From Ferrovibrio sp. (lineage in GTDB: Bacteria > Pseudomonadota > Alphaproteobacteria > Ferrovibrionales > Ferrovibrionaceae): a DNA stretch of 64,000 nucleotides. Each line of letters begins with the position of its first letter. The first letter of the stretch is position 1. This document shows positions 55,748 through 63,710 of this stretch, one piece after another. The DNA lies in NCBI RefSeq assembly GCF_017994015.1, contig NZ_JAGOLP010000001.1, positions 186,001-250,000 of the forward strand. The letters are read 5' to 3'. Under the pieces are notes generated by a model, which was not told where the DNA came from, made no database searches, and saw only the letters and a program-made list of their open reading frames with translations. The translations under genes and the position numbers were made by a program.

Positions 55748-56805
55748 GCCTCTACAAAACCCTGGCCTGGCCTTTGCTGCGCCACATGGATGCCGAGCGC
55801 GCCCATCGCCTGAGCCTCGACCTGCTGCAACACCTGCCGCTGCCGCCCGCCCCACAGCCGGACCCGATCCTGCGCTGCCATGTGGCCGGCATCGAGCTGC
55901 CCAGCCCGGTGGGCCTGGCCGCCGGCTTTGACAAGAATGCCGAAGTGCCCGATGCCATGCTGCGGCTCGGCTTCGGCTTTGTTGAGATCGGCGGGGTGAC
56001 ACCGCGCGCCCAGCCCGGCAATCCGAAGCCGCGCGTCTTCCGCCTGGAAGCCGACCGCGCCGTGATCAACCGCATGGGCTTCAACAATGCCGGCCTGGAT
56101 GCCGCCGTGGCGCGGCTGGCGGCACGGCCGCGCCGGGCGGATGGCAAGACCAACGGCATCATCGGCGCCAATCTCGGCGCCAACAAGGACAGCGCCGACC
56201 GCCCCGGCGATTATGCCCTGGGCTATGCCGCGCTGGCGCCGCTGGTGGATTTCTGCGTTGTCAACGTCTCCTCGCCCAACACGCCGGGCCTGCGCAACCT
56301 GCAAGGCCGCGAGGAATTATCGAGCCTGCTCGACCGCCTGGCGCCGTTGCGCGCCGCCCGGCCGAAGCCGCTTTTTGTGAAGATCGCGCCCGATCTGGCG
56401 GAAGCCGATCTCGACGACATCGCCGAACTGGCGCTGGCGCATAAGCTGGATGGCCTGATCGCCACCAACACCACCATCGCCAGGCCCAGCAGCCTGCAAA
56501 GCCCGCACAAGGCCGAAACCGGCGGGCTTTCCGGCGCGCCGCTATTTGAGCCATCAACCGCCGTTTTGCGCCAGCTTTATGCCCGGCTTGGTGGCCGCAT
56601 CGCCCTGATCGGGGTGGGCGGCATCGCCAGTGGCGCCCAGGCCTATGCCAAGATCCGCGCCGGCGCCAATGCCGTGCAGCTTTATTCCGCCCTGGTCTAT
56701 GAAGGTCCCGGCCTGGCCCGCCGCATCGCCACCGAGCTGGCCGCGCTGCTGAAACAAGACGGCTTCAAATCGGTCAGCGACGCGGTTGGCGTGGCGGCGC
56801 GCTGA
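55744..56805 (+). CDS. pyrD: Dihydroorotate dehydrogenase (quinone)
   Basis: Class 2 membrane-associated enzyme of pyrimidine synthesis, 353 residues. The N-terminal amphipathic helix (MSLYKTLAWPLLRHMDAE) binds the membrane and quinone. FMN and substrate motifs: GLAAGFDKNAEV, GGVTPRAQPGNPKPR, VVNVSSPNTPGLR with the catalytic serine, and the phosphate loop GVGGIASGAQAYAKI. It converges on hicB with a 32-base overlap. Confidence 0.97.
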   Translation: MSLYKTLAWPLLRHMDAERAHRLSLDLLQHLPLPPAPQPDPILRCHVAGIELPSPVGLAAGFDKNAEVPDAMLRLGFGFVEIGGVTPRAQPGNPKPRVFRLEADRAVINRMGFNNAGLDAAVARLAARPRRADGKTNGIIGANLGANKDSADRPGDYALGYAALAPLVDFCVVNVSSPNTPGLRNLQGREELSSLLDRLAPLRAARPKPLFVKIAPDLAEADLDDIAELALAHKLDGLIATNTTIARPSSLQSPHKAETGGLSGAPLFEPSTAVLRQLYARLGGRIALIGVGGIASGAQAYAKIRAGANAVQLYSALVYEGPGLARRIATELAALLKQDGFKSVSDAVGVAAR

Positions 56806-57229
56806 GCGGGAGCACGCCGGGCCGCTTGCCGGGCCGGGCCGCCGTTGCGCCCATGCCCTCGGCCAACAATGTGGCGGTCAGCGTATTCAGGCTGACGCCC
56901 TCACGCTCGGCGCGCTGCGCCAGCCTGCGGTGCAGCGAGCGCGGCACGCGCACGCGCCACTGCCCGGAATAGGCTGTATCGTTGCTGGGATCGGGGATGC
57001 TATCGCCGAATTCTCGCGCCGTGGCCAGCCATGCCTTGATTGCATCGCGGGCATCGCGCAGGGCGGCTTCCGGGCTGGCACCATCGCCGTGGCACCCCGG
57101 CAAATCCGGCACGCTTGCCAGCCAGCCGCCACCATCGGCACCGCTCAGCCGTTCCAGCCGGATCGGATAATCTGGTGCGGGCAAAGCCGAATCAGCCTCA
57201 GCGAGCGGGGTCTTGCGCTTCAATGCCAT
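56774..57229 (-). CDS. hicB: HicB family antitoxin
   Basis: A 151-residue antitoxin. The partial RNase H-like fold (YPIRLERLSGADGGGWLASV, PDLPGCHGDGASPEAALRDA) is followed by a ribbon-helix-helix DNA-binding part (WRVRVPRSLHRRLAQRAERE, GVSLNTLTATLLAEG). It would neutralise HicA and, with it, bind the operator upstream. The start overlaps the end of hicA by 32 bases, and a long Arg/Pro tail extends past the usual family end. Confidence 0.9.
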   Translation of the reverse strand: MALKRKTPLAEADSALPAPDYPIRLERLSGADGGGWLASVPDLPGCHGDGASPEAALRDARDAIKAWLATAREFGDSIPDPSNDTAYSGQWRVRVPRSLHRRLAQRAEREGVSLNTLTATLLAEGMGATAARPGKRPGVLPLSAPPRQPRR

Positions 57230-57446
57230 CGATCAGCCGTACAAAAAGTTTCACATAGATCGGCTTGATCGGGCGTTTCGCCGGAACAGTCAGCATCGCG
57301 CCACCAGGATGACGAAACGTGACATGACTGCTGCCCGGCTGGCGCCAGACCAGACCATGTGCCTCGGCCACTGATTGCAGTTGTTCGATGCGCCAATCCT
57401 GAGGATTGCGGCGCATCGCTTCGAGCAGCTTGGCGGCCTTGGCCAT
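57198..57446 (-). CDS. hicA: HicA family mRNA interferase toxin
   Basis: An 82-residue double-stranded-RNA-binding-fold ribonuclease. The catalytic histidine is in RQPGSSHVTFRHPGG, and PAKRPIKPIYVKLFVR fits the C-terminal strand and helix. Toxin first, antitoxin second is the standard hicAB order. The ATG lies 5 bases after the predicted -10 box, so the mRNA may be leaderless. Confidence 0.9.
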   Translation of the reverse strand: MAKAAKLLEAMRRNPQDWRIEQLQSVAEAHGLVWRQPGSSHVTFRHPGGAMLTVPAKRPIKPIYVKLFVRLIDGIEAQDPAR

Positions 57447-57451
57447 AGCTT

Positions 57452-57480
57452 AGTATGGTACCGTATCCGGTACCATACAA
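57452..57480 (-). promoter_or_regulatory. hicAB promoter and operator
   Basis: Perfect inverted repeat with 11-base arms, GTATGGTACCG (57453-57463) and CGGTACCATAC (57468-57478), spacer TATC. On the minus strand it contains TTGTAT and CATACT 17 bases apart, so the operator covers the whole core promoter. Autoregulation by HicB/HicAB is expected. Confidence 0.85.
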
Positions 57481-57506
57481 GAGGCTTTCAGCCGCCCCCC
57501 TGCACC

Positions 57507-58358
57507 TCAGGCGTTCTTCACCGGGTGGCGCAGCAGGCCAACGCCGCTGATTTCCACTTCGGCCACGTCGCCATCCTTCATCCACAGCGGCGGGGTGCGC
57601 TTGGCGCCGACACCGCCCGGGGTGCCCGTGGCGATCACATCGCCCGGCTTCAGCGGCAGCCAGGTGGTGACATACTTGATGATCTTGCGGATGTTGAAGG
57701 TCATCAGATCGGTGCCGGATTTCTGCACGCTCACGCCGTTGAGCCGGGTTTCCAGGCTGAGCGCCTGCGGATCAGGGATTTCATCGGCGGTGACCATCCA
57801 GGGGCCGAAGCCGCCGGTGGCGGGGAAATTCTTGCCCGGGGTGAACTGGCTGGTGTGGTTCTGCCAGTCGCGGATCGAGCCATCCATGTAGCAGCTATAG
57901 CCGGCGATCAGCGACCAGGCATCGTCTTCCGACACCTTGAAGCCTTCCTTGCCGATGATGATGGCCAATTCGCCTTCATAATCAAAGCGTTCGGATTCCT
58001 GCGGGCGCAGCAAAGGCTTGCCATGCGCCACCTGGCTTTCCGGGAAACGCACGAAGCAGGTGGGGTGGCCCGGCGGCTCGCGGCCCATTTCGCGGCGATG
58101 TTCGTCGTAATTCACGCCGATGCATAGAATCTTGCCCGGATTGGGCACCACCGGCAGCAGATCAAGGCTTTCCACCGCGCCGAGCTTGGGCGCCGCCGCG
58201 GCGGCTTCACCCAGCTTGGCCAGGGCGCCGCCCTTCAGCACCGCCACCAGATCGGGATAGGTGGCGCCGAGCACGGCGCCGACATCGGCCACCTTGCCAT
58301 CCGCGCCGACCACGCCATACGAGGCCTTGCCATTCGCCGTAAAACTAACCACCTTCAT
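57507..58358 (-). CDS. Fumarylacetoacetate hydrolase family protein
   Basis: A 283-residue metal-dependent enzyme of the FAH/MhpD superfamily. Metal ligands are in YEGELAIIIG (ExE) and an Asp-containing GYSCYMDGSIRDWQ; KPGDVIATGTPGGVGAKRTPP is the typical C-terminal motif, and KILCIGVNYDEHRREMG the entry. It could be a hydrolase, decarboxylase or 2-keto acid hydratase. ATG 58356-58358 follows GGGAG. Confidence 0.9.
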   Translation of the reverse strand: MKVVSFTANGKASYGVVGADGKVADVGAVLGATYPDLVAVLKGGALAKLGEAAAAAPKLGAVESLDLLPVVPNPGKILCIGVNYDEHRREMGREPPGHPTCFVRFPESQVAHGKPLLRPQESERFDYEGELAIIIGKEGFKVSEDDAWSLIAGYSCYMDGSIRDWQNHTSQFTPGKNFPATGGFGPWMVTADEIPDPQALSLETRLNGVSVQKSGTDLMTFNIRKIIKYVTTWLPLKPGDVIATGTPGGVGAKRTPPLWMKDGDVAEVEISGVGLLRHPVKNA

Positions 58359-58475
58359 CGCGCTGCTCCCGAGGTAACGGTCTGGTTCTTTCACCAAAAC
58401 CAATACGCCCGCCCCCGGAGCCGCGCAAGTCCCGCCCTGCCGCCCATCCAGCCAGTTTTTCAGGCCATTATCACC

Positions 58476-60320
58476 ATGCCGCTATTGTTTCCGCCGCCGC
58501 AGCGCCAACCCGGCCAGCCGCGCCGTTTTGCCGCCGAACTTCTGGCCCGGCTATGGCCGCAAAGCCGCCCCGACCTGCGCGCCCGCGTGGTGCTGGCGCT
58601 GCTGTTCCTGCTCTGCGCCAAGCTGGTCAATGTGACGGTGCCCTACCTGTTCAAACGCTCGGTGGATGAACTGGACATCGCCAAGAATGACGGCCAGGTG
58701 GCGCTGGTGGCGGTGCTGGGCCTGGTGCTGGCCTATGGCCTGGCGCGGGTTGGCGCCCAGGCCTTTGGCGAGGCGCGCGATGCGATCTTCGCCAAGGTGG
58801 CGCAATCGGCAATCCGCAGCCTGGCGCTGGATGTGTTCAACCATATCCATGCCCTCAGCCTGCGGTTCCACCTGGAACGCCAGACCGGCGGCCTGAGCCG
58901 GGTGATCGAGCGCGGCACCAAGGGCATTCAGTTTGTGCTCCAGTTCATGACCTTCAACATCGTGCCGACCATTGTGGAAATCGCCCTGGTGGGCGGCATC
59001 CTGTGGGCTTTGTATGGCTGGCAATTCACCGCCGTCACGGTAGGCGCCATCGCCGCCTATATCGTGTTCACCCTGCTCTTCACCGAATGGCGCACCAAAT
59101 ACCGGCGCCAGATGAATGACGAGGACCAGCGCGCCAATACCCGCGCGGTGGACAGCCTGCTGAATTACGAGACGGTGAAATATTTCACCAACGAGGCGCA
59201 TGAAGCGCGCCGCTTTGACGAAGCCCTGAGCCGCTACGAGCGCGCCGCGGTGAAAAGCCAGGTATCGCTGGCGGCGCTTAATCTGGGCCAGGGCGCGATC
59301 ATTGCCGTGGGCCTGATCGGCGTGATGGCGCTGGCCGCCCATGGTGTACGCGATGGCAGTATGACCTTGGGCGATTTTGTCATGGTCAATGCCTATCTGA
59401 TCCAGCTTTACATGCCGCTGAATTTCCTCGGTTTCGCCTATCGCGAGATCAAGCAGGGGCTGGTGGATATGGAAGCCATGTTCACCTTGCTGGATGTGCC
59501 GGCCGAAGTGGTGGACCGGCCCGATGCCCAGCCGCTGACGCCCCGGGACGGTGCCGGCGAGGTGGTGTTCGAGGCGGTGGATTTTGCTTATGATCCGCGT
59601 CGGCCGATTTTGCAGGGGGTGAGCTTTCGCATCGCGCCGGGCCGCAAGCTGGCGGTGGTGGGCGCTTCGGGCGCCGGCAAGAGCACACTCTCGCGCCTGT
59701 TATTCCGCTTTTATGACGTGAGCGGCGGCCGCATCCTGATCGATGGCCAGGATATCCGCGCGGTGACCCAGCTCAGCGTGCGCCAGACCATCGGCATCGT
59801 GCCGCAGGATACCGTGCTGTTCAACGACAGCATCGCCTACAATATCGGCTATGGCCGGCCCAGCGCCAGCGAGGCGGAAATCCGCGAAGCGGCGCGCCAG
59901 GCGCAGCTTGAACCGCTGATCGAGCGGCTGCCCGATGGTTATCAGACCATGGTGGGCGAACGCGGCCTGAAACTGTCCGGCGGCGAGAAACAACGCGTTG
60001 CCATCGCCCGTGCGCTACTGAAACAGCCGCGCGTGATGGTGTTCGACGAAGCCACTTCGGCACTGGATACCCATACCGAACGGGAAATCCAGCAGGCGCT
60101 GGGCAATGCCGCCGAGGGCCTCACCACCCTGGTGATCGCGCATCGCCTGTCCACCGTGGTGGATGCCGACGAGATCATCGTGCTGGAACAGGGCCGCGTG
60201 GCGGAACGTGGCCGGCATGAGCAATTGCTCAAGGCCGCTGGCCTTTATGCCAAACTATGGCACCGCCAGCAGGAAGCCGCCGAGGCGGAAAACCGCCTCA
60301 AGGCCGCCGCCATCGTGTGA
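58476..60320 (+). CDS. ATM1-type ABC exporter (heavy metal / Fe-S related)
   Basis: A 614-residue fused half-transporter that would act as a homodimer. Six membrane helices (residues ~30-310) are followed by the ATPase: Walker A GASGAGKSTLSRL, Q-loop GIVPQDTVLFNDS, signature LSGGEKQRVAIARALL, Walker B VMVFDEATSALD, H-loop AHRLSTV. The NYETVKYFTNEAHE motif in the cytoplasmic helices marks the ATM1/HMT1 group, which export glutathione persulfide or metal-glutathione complexes. Confidence 0.93.
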   Translation: MPLLFPPPQRQPGQPRRFAAELLARLWPQSRPDLRARVVLALLFLLCAKLVNVTVPYLFKRSVDELDIAKNDGQVALVAVLGLVLAYGLARVGAQAFGEARDAIFAKVAQSAIRSLALDVFNHIHALSLRFHLERQTGGLSRVIERGTKGIQFVLQFMTFNIVPTIVEIALVGGILWALYGWQFTAVTVGAIAAYIVFTLLFTEWRTKYRRQMNDEDQRANTRAVDSLLNYETVKYFTNEAHEARRFDEALSRYERAAVKSQVSLAALNLGQGAIIAVGLIGVMALAAHGVRDGSMTLGDFVMVNAYLIQLYMPLNFLGFAYREIKQGLVDMEAMFTLLDVPAEVVDRPDAQPLTPRDGAGEVVFEAVDFAYDPRRPILQGVSFRIAPGRKLAVVGASGAGKSTLSRLLFRFYDVSGGRILIDGQDIRAVTQLSVRQTIGIVPQDTVLFNDSIAYNIGYGRPSASEAEIREAARQAQLEPLIERLPDGYQTMVGERGLKLSGGEKQRVAIARALLKQPRVMVFDEATSALDTHTEREIQQALGNAAEGLTTLVIAHRLSTVVDADEIIVLEQGRVAERGRHEQLLKAAGLYAKLWHRQQEAAEAENRLKAAAIV

Positions 60321-60328
60321 ATCCTGAC

Positions 60329-60364
60329 CCGGCATTAAGGCTTTCAGCCGAGGCTTAATGCCGG
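60329..60364 (+). terminator. Hairpin after the ABC exporter gene
   Basis: Perfect 11-base arms CCGGCATTAAG (60329-60339) and CTTAATGCCGG (60354-60364), 14-base loop. No T-run follows, so it may be a weak terminator or a repeat; the motif GCTTAATGCCGG recurs downstream of pssA. Confidence 0.5.
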
Positions 60365-60406
60365 TACAATGCCGCACTGCATTCAAGACAGTGAGGCTTG
60401 CTCAGT

Positions 60407-61126
60407 ATGGACACGATCCGTTCGGTTCTGGTGCCGATCCACCGCGAGGGCTGGAAGTTCATCGCGCTGTTCGCCCTGGTGACCCTGATCCTGTTCGCCA
60501 TTGCCGTGCCGCTGGGCTGGCTCGGCGTGGTGCTGACTGCCTGGTGCGCCTATTTCTTCCGCGACCCGCCGCGTGTGACGCCGATCCGCCAGCCCGGCCC
60601 GGATGGCAAGGCGCCGGCCACGTTGCTGATCGCGCCAGCCGATGGTGTGGTGCAGATGATCGAACGCGCCGTGCCGCCCGAGGAATTGGGCATGGGCAAT
60701 GATGCGCGGCTGCGCATCTCGATCTTCATGAACGTGTTCAATGTGCATGTGAACCGCTCGCCGGTGGATGCCACGGTGGCCGCCCTGGCCTATCGCCCGG
60801 GCAAGTTCCTCAATGCCGCACTCGACAAGGCTTCGACCGACAATGAGCGCCAGTCGATGAAGCTGGCGCTGGCCGGCGGCAAGGAAGTGGCCGTGGTGCA
60901 GATTGCCGGCCTGGTGGCGCGCCGCATCCTGTGCGAAGCCCGCGAAGGCCAGCAGCTCAAGGCCGGCGAACGCTTCGGCCTGATCCGCTTCGGCAGCCGG
61001 GTGGACGTGTATCTGGATGACGGCATGGTGCCGCTGGTGGTGGTGGGGCAGAATACCATCGCCGGCGAAACCGTGATTGCCGAGGATGACAGCGCAGAGG
61101 CGGCGCGCGGCGGCGAAATCCGCTGA
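60407..61126 (+). CDS. psd: Phosphatidylserine decarboxylase, short form
   Basis: Makes phosphatidylethanolamine at the inner membrane. The 239-residue proenzyme has a membrane segment ([20 protein letters not shown]), the [13 protein letters not shown] motif and the self-cleavage site Gly-Ser in RFGSRVDVY, which creates the pyruvoyl group. This short form is usual in alphaproteobacteria. It is followed after 58 bases by pssA, the preceding enzyme of the pathway. Confidence 0.95.
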   Translation: MDTIRSVLVPIHREGWKFIALFALVTLILFAIAVPLGWLGVVLTAWCAYFFRDPPRVTPIRQPGPDGKAPATLLIAPADGVVQMIERAVPPEELGMGNDARLRISIFMNVFNVHVNRSPVDATVAALAYRPGKFLNAALDKASTDNERQSMKLALAGGKEVAVVQIAGLVARRILCEAREGQQLKAGERFGLIRFGSRVDVYLDDGMVPLVVVGQNTIAGETVIAEDDSAEAARGGEIR

Positions 61127-61184
61127 ACGCCATCTGAACCAAGCCGCAGCCCCGGATTCATTCACCAGCCAGGGAGCTTTCGCC

Positions 61185-62051
61185 ATGCTGATCAAGCCGC
61201 CGCAGCGCCTGCGCAAGCTGCCGCTCAATATGCTGGCGCCGAATATCCTGACCATCTGCGCGCTGTGTTCGGGGCTGACCTCAATCCGCTTCGCCATTGC
61301 CGGGCAGTGGAAATTCGCCGTGGCGGCGATTGCCGTGGCGGCCCTGTTCGACATGCTGGATGGCCGCGTGGCGCGGCTGCTCAAGGGCGCCAGCCGGTTC
61401 GGCGCCGAACTCGATTCACTCTCCGATTTCCTCTGCTTCGGCGTGGCACCGGTGATGGTGCTGTATTTCTGGACCCTGCACGATCTCGGCAATGGCAATC
61501 CGGGCTGGCTGGTGGTGCTGGCCTTCGCCACCTGCACCGCTTTGCGCCTGGCGCGCTTCAACACCGCGCTGGAAGATACCAGCAAGCCGGTCTGGACCGG
61601 CAGTTTTTTCACCGGCATCCCGTCGCCGGCCGGCGCCGGCCTGGCCTTGCTGTTCATGATCCTGAGCCTGGAAATCGATTCGGCGCTGTTCCGCTCGCCG
61701 CTGCTGAATGCAGTCTGGGCGCTGGGCATCGGCTTCCTGATGATCAGCAAAGTGCCGACCTATTCCTTCAAGCGGGTGCGGGTGAAGCGCGAGGCGGTGC
61801 TGCCGGTGCTGCTCGGCGTCGGCCTGCTGGCGGCTTTGCTGATGAACGAGCCCTGGTATAGCCTGGCGCTGCTGGAAATCGCCTATATCATTTCGATCCC
61901 GTTCAGCGCCCGGGCGCATGCCCGGCTCAAACGCGGCGAGCCGGCGCCGAGCGAAGCTGCCAGCACAGAAGCCGCCGCAGCGGATGAAGCAGTTGTTCCG
62001 CCGGCTGCAACAGCGGGCGAAACCGAGCCGCCGCCGCGCCAGATTCACTAG
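61185..62051 (+). CDS. pssA: CDP-diacylglycerol-serine O-phosphatidyltransferase
   Basis: Makes phosphatidylserine from CDP-diacylglycerol and serine. The 288-residue membrane protein has several helices and the intact CDP-alcohol phosphotransferase motif: DMLDGRVARLLKGASRF, then GAELDSLSD. The C terminus is a long Glu/Ala/Pro-rich tail (SEAASTEAAAADEAVVPPA). The stop codon TAG is formed by the first bases of the inverted-repeat element at 62048, so the element may have set the C terminus. Confidence 0.95.
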   Translation: MLIKPPQRLRKLPLNMLAPNILTICALCSGLTSIRFAIAGQWKFAVAAIAVAALFDMLDGRVARLLKGASRFGAELDSLSDFLCFGVAPVMVLYFWTLHDLGNGNPGWLVVLAFATCTALRLARFNTALEDTSKPVWTGSFFTGIPSPAGAGLALLFMILSLEIDSALFRSPLLNAVWALGIGFLMISKVPTYSFKRVRVKREAVLPVLLGVGLLAALLMNEPWYSLALLEIAYIISIPFSARAHARLKRGEPAPSEAASTEAAAADEAVVPPAATAGETEPPPRQIH

Positions 62052-62318
62052 GGTGCGGACCCATTATTAGCGGGTCCGGGATTGGCCCAGGCAGGCCGCC
62101 GGCTAGGAGCAAATCGAAGCGCGTAGCGGGACTACGGGCAAGATTTGCAACAACGTCCGGCGGCCTGCCTGGACCAACCCCTGCGGGGCGGTGTGCTTTT
62201 CTTGCCTGGCGGCGTCGCCAAGCCTCACCGATGCACCACATCGCTTTCGGCTTGCCCTCCTGGCCAGGCAAGAAAATCACGCCGTCACGGACCCGCTAAT
62301 AATGGGTCCGCACCCTAG
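62048..62318. mobile_element. 271-bp MITE-like element with 31-bp perfect terminal inverted repeats
   Basis: Left end 62048-62078 and right end 62288-62318 are exact inverted copies beginning CTAGGGTGCGGACCC. Inside are two further long stems: 62087-62102 with 62157-62172 (CCAGGCAGGCCGCCGG and complement, with a nested GCAAATC/GATTTGC stem), and 62197-62210 with 62263-62276 (TTTTCTTGCCTGGC and complement). The whole folds as a three-way junction. It has no coding capacity. CTAG at both ends may be a target duplication of an IS5-group type transposase (inference). Confidence 0.8.
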
Positions 62319-62347
62319 CTGCTAAAGCCGGTTTAATGCCGCCCGGC

Positions 62348-62722
62348 TTAATGCCGGGTGGGTCCGCCGCGCTGTTTTTCCTGTTCCAGCTTTTCGCGCA
62401 GCTTGGCGGCAAAGGCGCCGCCATCATTGCGCTGCGCCAGGAACAGTTCCACACTGAGCATGGCGCGCTCGTTATCCGTGGTGGGTGGCCCCTTGCGGGC
62501 GATTTTTTCCGCCAGCTTCAATAATTTGGGATCCAGCCGGGCGCGGATGCTGCGGATCAGCCGGGCCAGTTCGGCGCGCGGGTCTTCCGCCCGCCGGGCT
62601 GGCCGTGCCACCGCCGGACCTGGATTTTTTGCCTTGTTTTCCGGCACAAACAGCTTGTTCATCAGGCGCTGCAAGGCGCCCGGCGCGGCTGGTGGAGCGG
62701 GTTTTTTCGGCGGTGCGGCCAT
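62348..62722 (-). CDS. Hypothetical basic protein (124 aa)
   Basis: Starts MAAPPKKPAPPAAPGALQRL. A disordered Ala/Pro/Lys-rich N terminus is followed by a helical, charged C-terminal half (AELARLIRSIRARLDPKLLK, ERAMLSVELFLAQRN). Cytoplasmic and basic; it may bind nucleic acid, but no family is recognised. ATG 62722 is preceded by GAGAGG; ATG 62761 is an alternative. The stop lies in a hairpin (CCCGGCTTAATGCCGGG). Confidence 0.65.
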   Translation of the reverse strand: MAAPPKKPAPPAAPGALQRLMNKLFVPENKAKNPGPAVARPARRAEDPRAELARLIRSIRARLDPKLLKLAEKIARKGPPTTDNERAMLSVELFLAQRNDGGAFAAKLREKLEQEKQRGGPTRH

Positions 62723-62783
62723 GGCGGCAGCCTCTCGCTTTCCGCGCCCGGGCGCAACCATCTTGTTGCGCTGTCATCTTTTC

Positions 62784-62811
62784 TTGCCCTAGCGTCAAAT
62801 AGGGATACAAT
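62784..62811 (+). promoter_or_regulatory. Putative promoter giving a near-leaderless mRNA
   Basis: TTGCCC (62784-62789) and TACAAT (62806-62811) are 16 bases apart; the ATG at 62819 is only 7 bases beyond the -10 box, so transcript start and start codon nearly coincide. Confidence 0.5.
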
Positions 62812-62818
62812 CTTCCGT

Positions 62819-63121
62819 ATGAGCCTGATCGTGCAAGCAGCAGGATTGCTTCCTACGGTGGCGCAATCGCCCAACCAGGTGCAATCCAACCAGGGACCGG
62901 CCGCCTTGCAGGCGGCAACCGGGGTGGCGGCGCTTGGCGTGCGCACAGATACCCGCATGGCAGCGGCTGCTTCAGGCAATTCCGGCGGCTCGGCCGGCAC
63001 GCGCGGCGACAAGGGCCGCAATGCCGATAACAATGCCAATGCCACCGAATCGCGCACCGATGCGCAGCGCACCGGCCCGCGTCCACGCGGCATGGGGCGC
63101 CACGCCGACGTTACGGTCTGA
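62819..63121 (+). CDS. Small low-complexity hypothetical protein (100 aa)
   Basis: Starts MSLIVQAAGLLPTVAQSPNQ; rich in Ala, Gly, Asn, Gln, Thr and Arg (SGNSGGSAGTRGDKGRNADN), so largely disordered. No ribosome site is visible, in keeping with a leaderless message. Divergent from the basic protein. Function unknown. Confidence 0.55.
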   Translation: MSLIVQAAGLLPTVAQSPNQVQSNQGPAALQAATGVAALGVRTDTRMAAAASGNSGGSAGTRGDKGRNADNNANATESRTDAQRTGPRPRGMGRHADVTV

Positions 63122-63233
63122 ATTCGCACCAGATTGATCTGCAATCTGGGCGATAATTCGGCTGTGGATAAACTTTGTTAACCACGAATCAGCCAAGCTC
63201 GCGCCCATGAACGACCTTGTGGGGGATCAGAGT

Positions 63234-63386
63234 ATGTCGGTGCGTATCAGGCACTTGCGGGCGATTCTTGCGTCCATCAATGAACAATTGCAGCAGGACA
63301 ACCTGCGCCCGGAAGCGCGTGACTACCTGCGCCAGACCGCCGATTCCTGCCGCGCCACCATCCGCGAACTGGCGCTGAAACTCTGA
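63234..63386 (+). CDS. Small helical protein (50 aa)
   Basis: A short open frame, MSVRIRHLRAILASINEQLQ through RATIRELALKL, almost all helix with heptad-like spacing. GGGGGAT stands 8 bases before ATG 63234; an in-frame ATG at 63207 has no ribosome site. Codon use resembles neighbouring genes. Function unknown. Confidence 0.5.
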   Translation: MSVRIRHLRAILASINEQLQQDNLRPEARDYLRQTADSCRATIRELALKL

Positions 63387-63408
63387 TTCCGGTTTGACGC
63401 TTGGCCCC

Positions 63409-63432
63409 TCCTGTACAATTTATTGTACAGGA
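63409..63432 (+). promoter_or_regulatory. Operator of the YefM/YoeB-type pair
   Basis: Perfect inverted repeat TCCTGTACAAT-TT-ATTGTACAGGA, 11-base arms, 15 bases before the antitoxin ATG. TTGACG at 63394-63399 upstream is a good -35 box. TGTACA-centred repeats are the known target type of YefM/Phd antitoxins. Confidence 0.8.
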
Positions 63433-63446
63433 AAAAGGAGCAGGCC

Positions 63447-63710
63447 ATGGGTGTGATCAGCTATACTCAGGCGCGGCAGAATCTTGCCGAACTGATGCAG
63501 AAGGTTTGCGACGAGCGGGCGCCAACCATCATCACGCGGCGCAACGGCGCCCCGGTGGTGATGCTGTCGCTGGAGGAATATGAAGGGCTGGAAGCCACAC
63601 TGCATCTGCTTTCCAGCCCGAAGAATGCCGAACGCCTGCGGGAATCGATTGCACAGCTTGAAGCCGGTCAGTTTGTGACTTACACGCTGCCGGACCCAAA
63701 GCCAGAGTAA
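63447..63710 (+). CDS. YefM/Phd family antitoxin
   Basis: An 87-residue antitoxin: ISYTQARQNLAELMQKVCDE and TIITRRNGAPVVMLSLEEYE form the DNA-binding Phd fold, and the C-terminal tail (ESIAQLEAGQFVTYTL) would wrap the toxin. It has AAAAAGGAG before ATG 63447. The stop overlaps the toxin start (TAATG). Confidence 0.93.
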   Translation: MGVISYTQARQNLAELMQKVCDERAPTIITRRNGAPVVMLSLEEYEGLEATLHLLSSPKNAERLRESIAQLEAGQFVTYTLPDPKPE

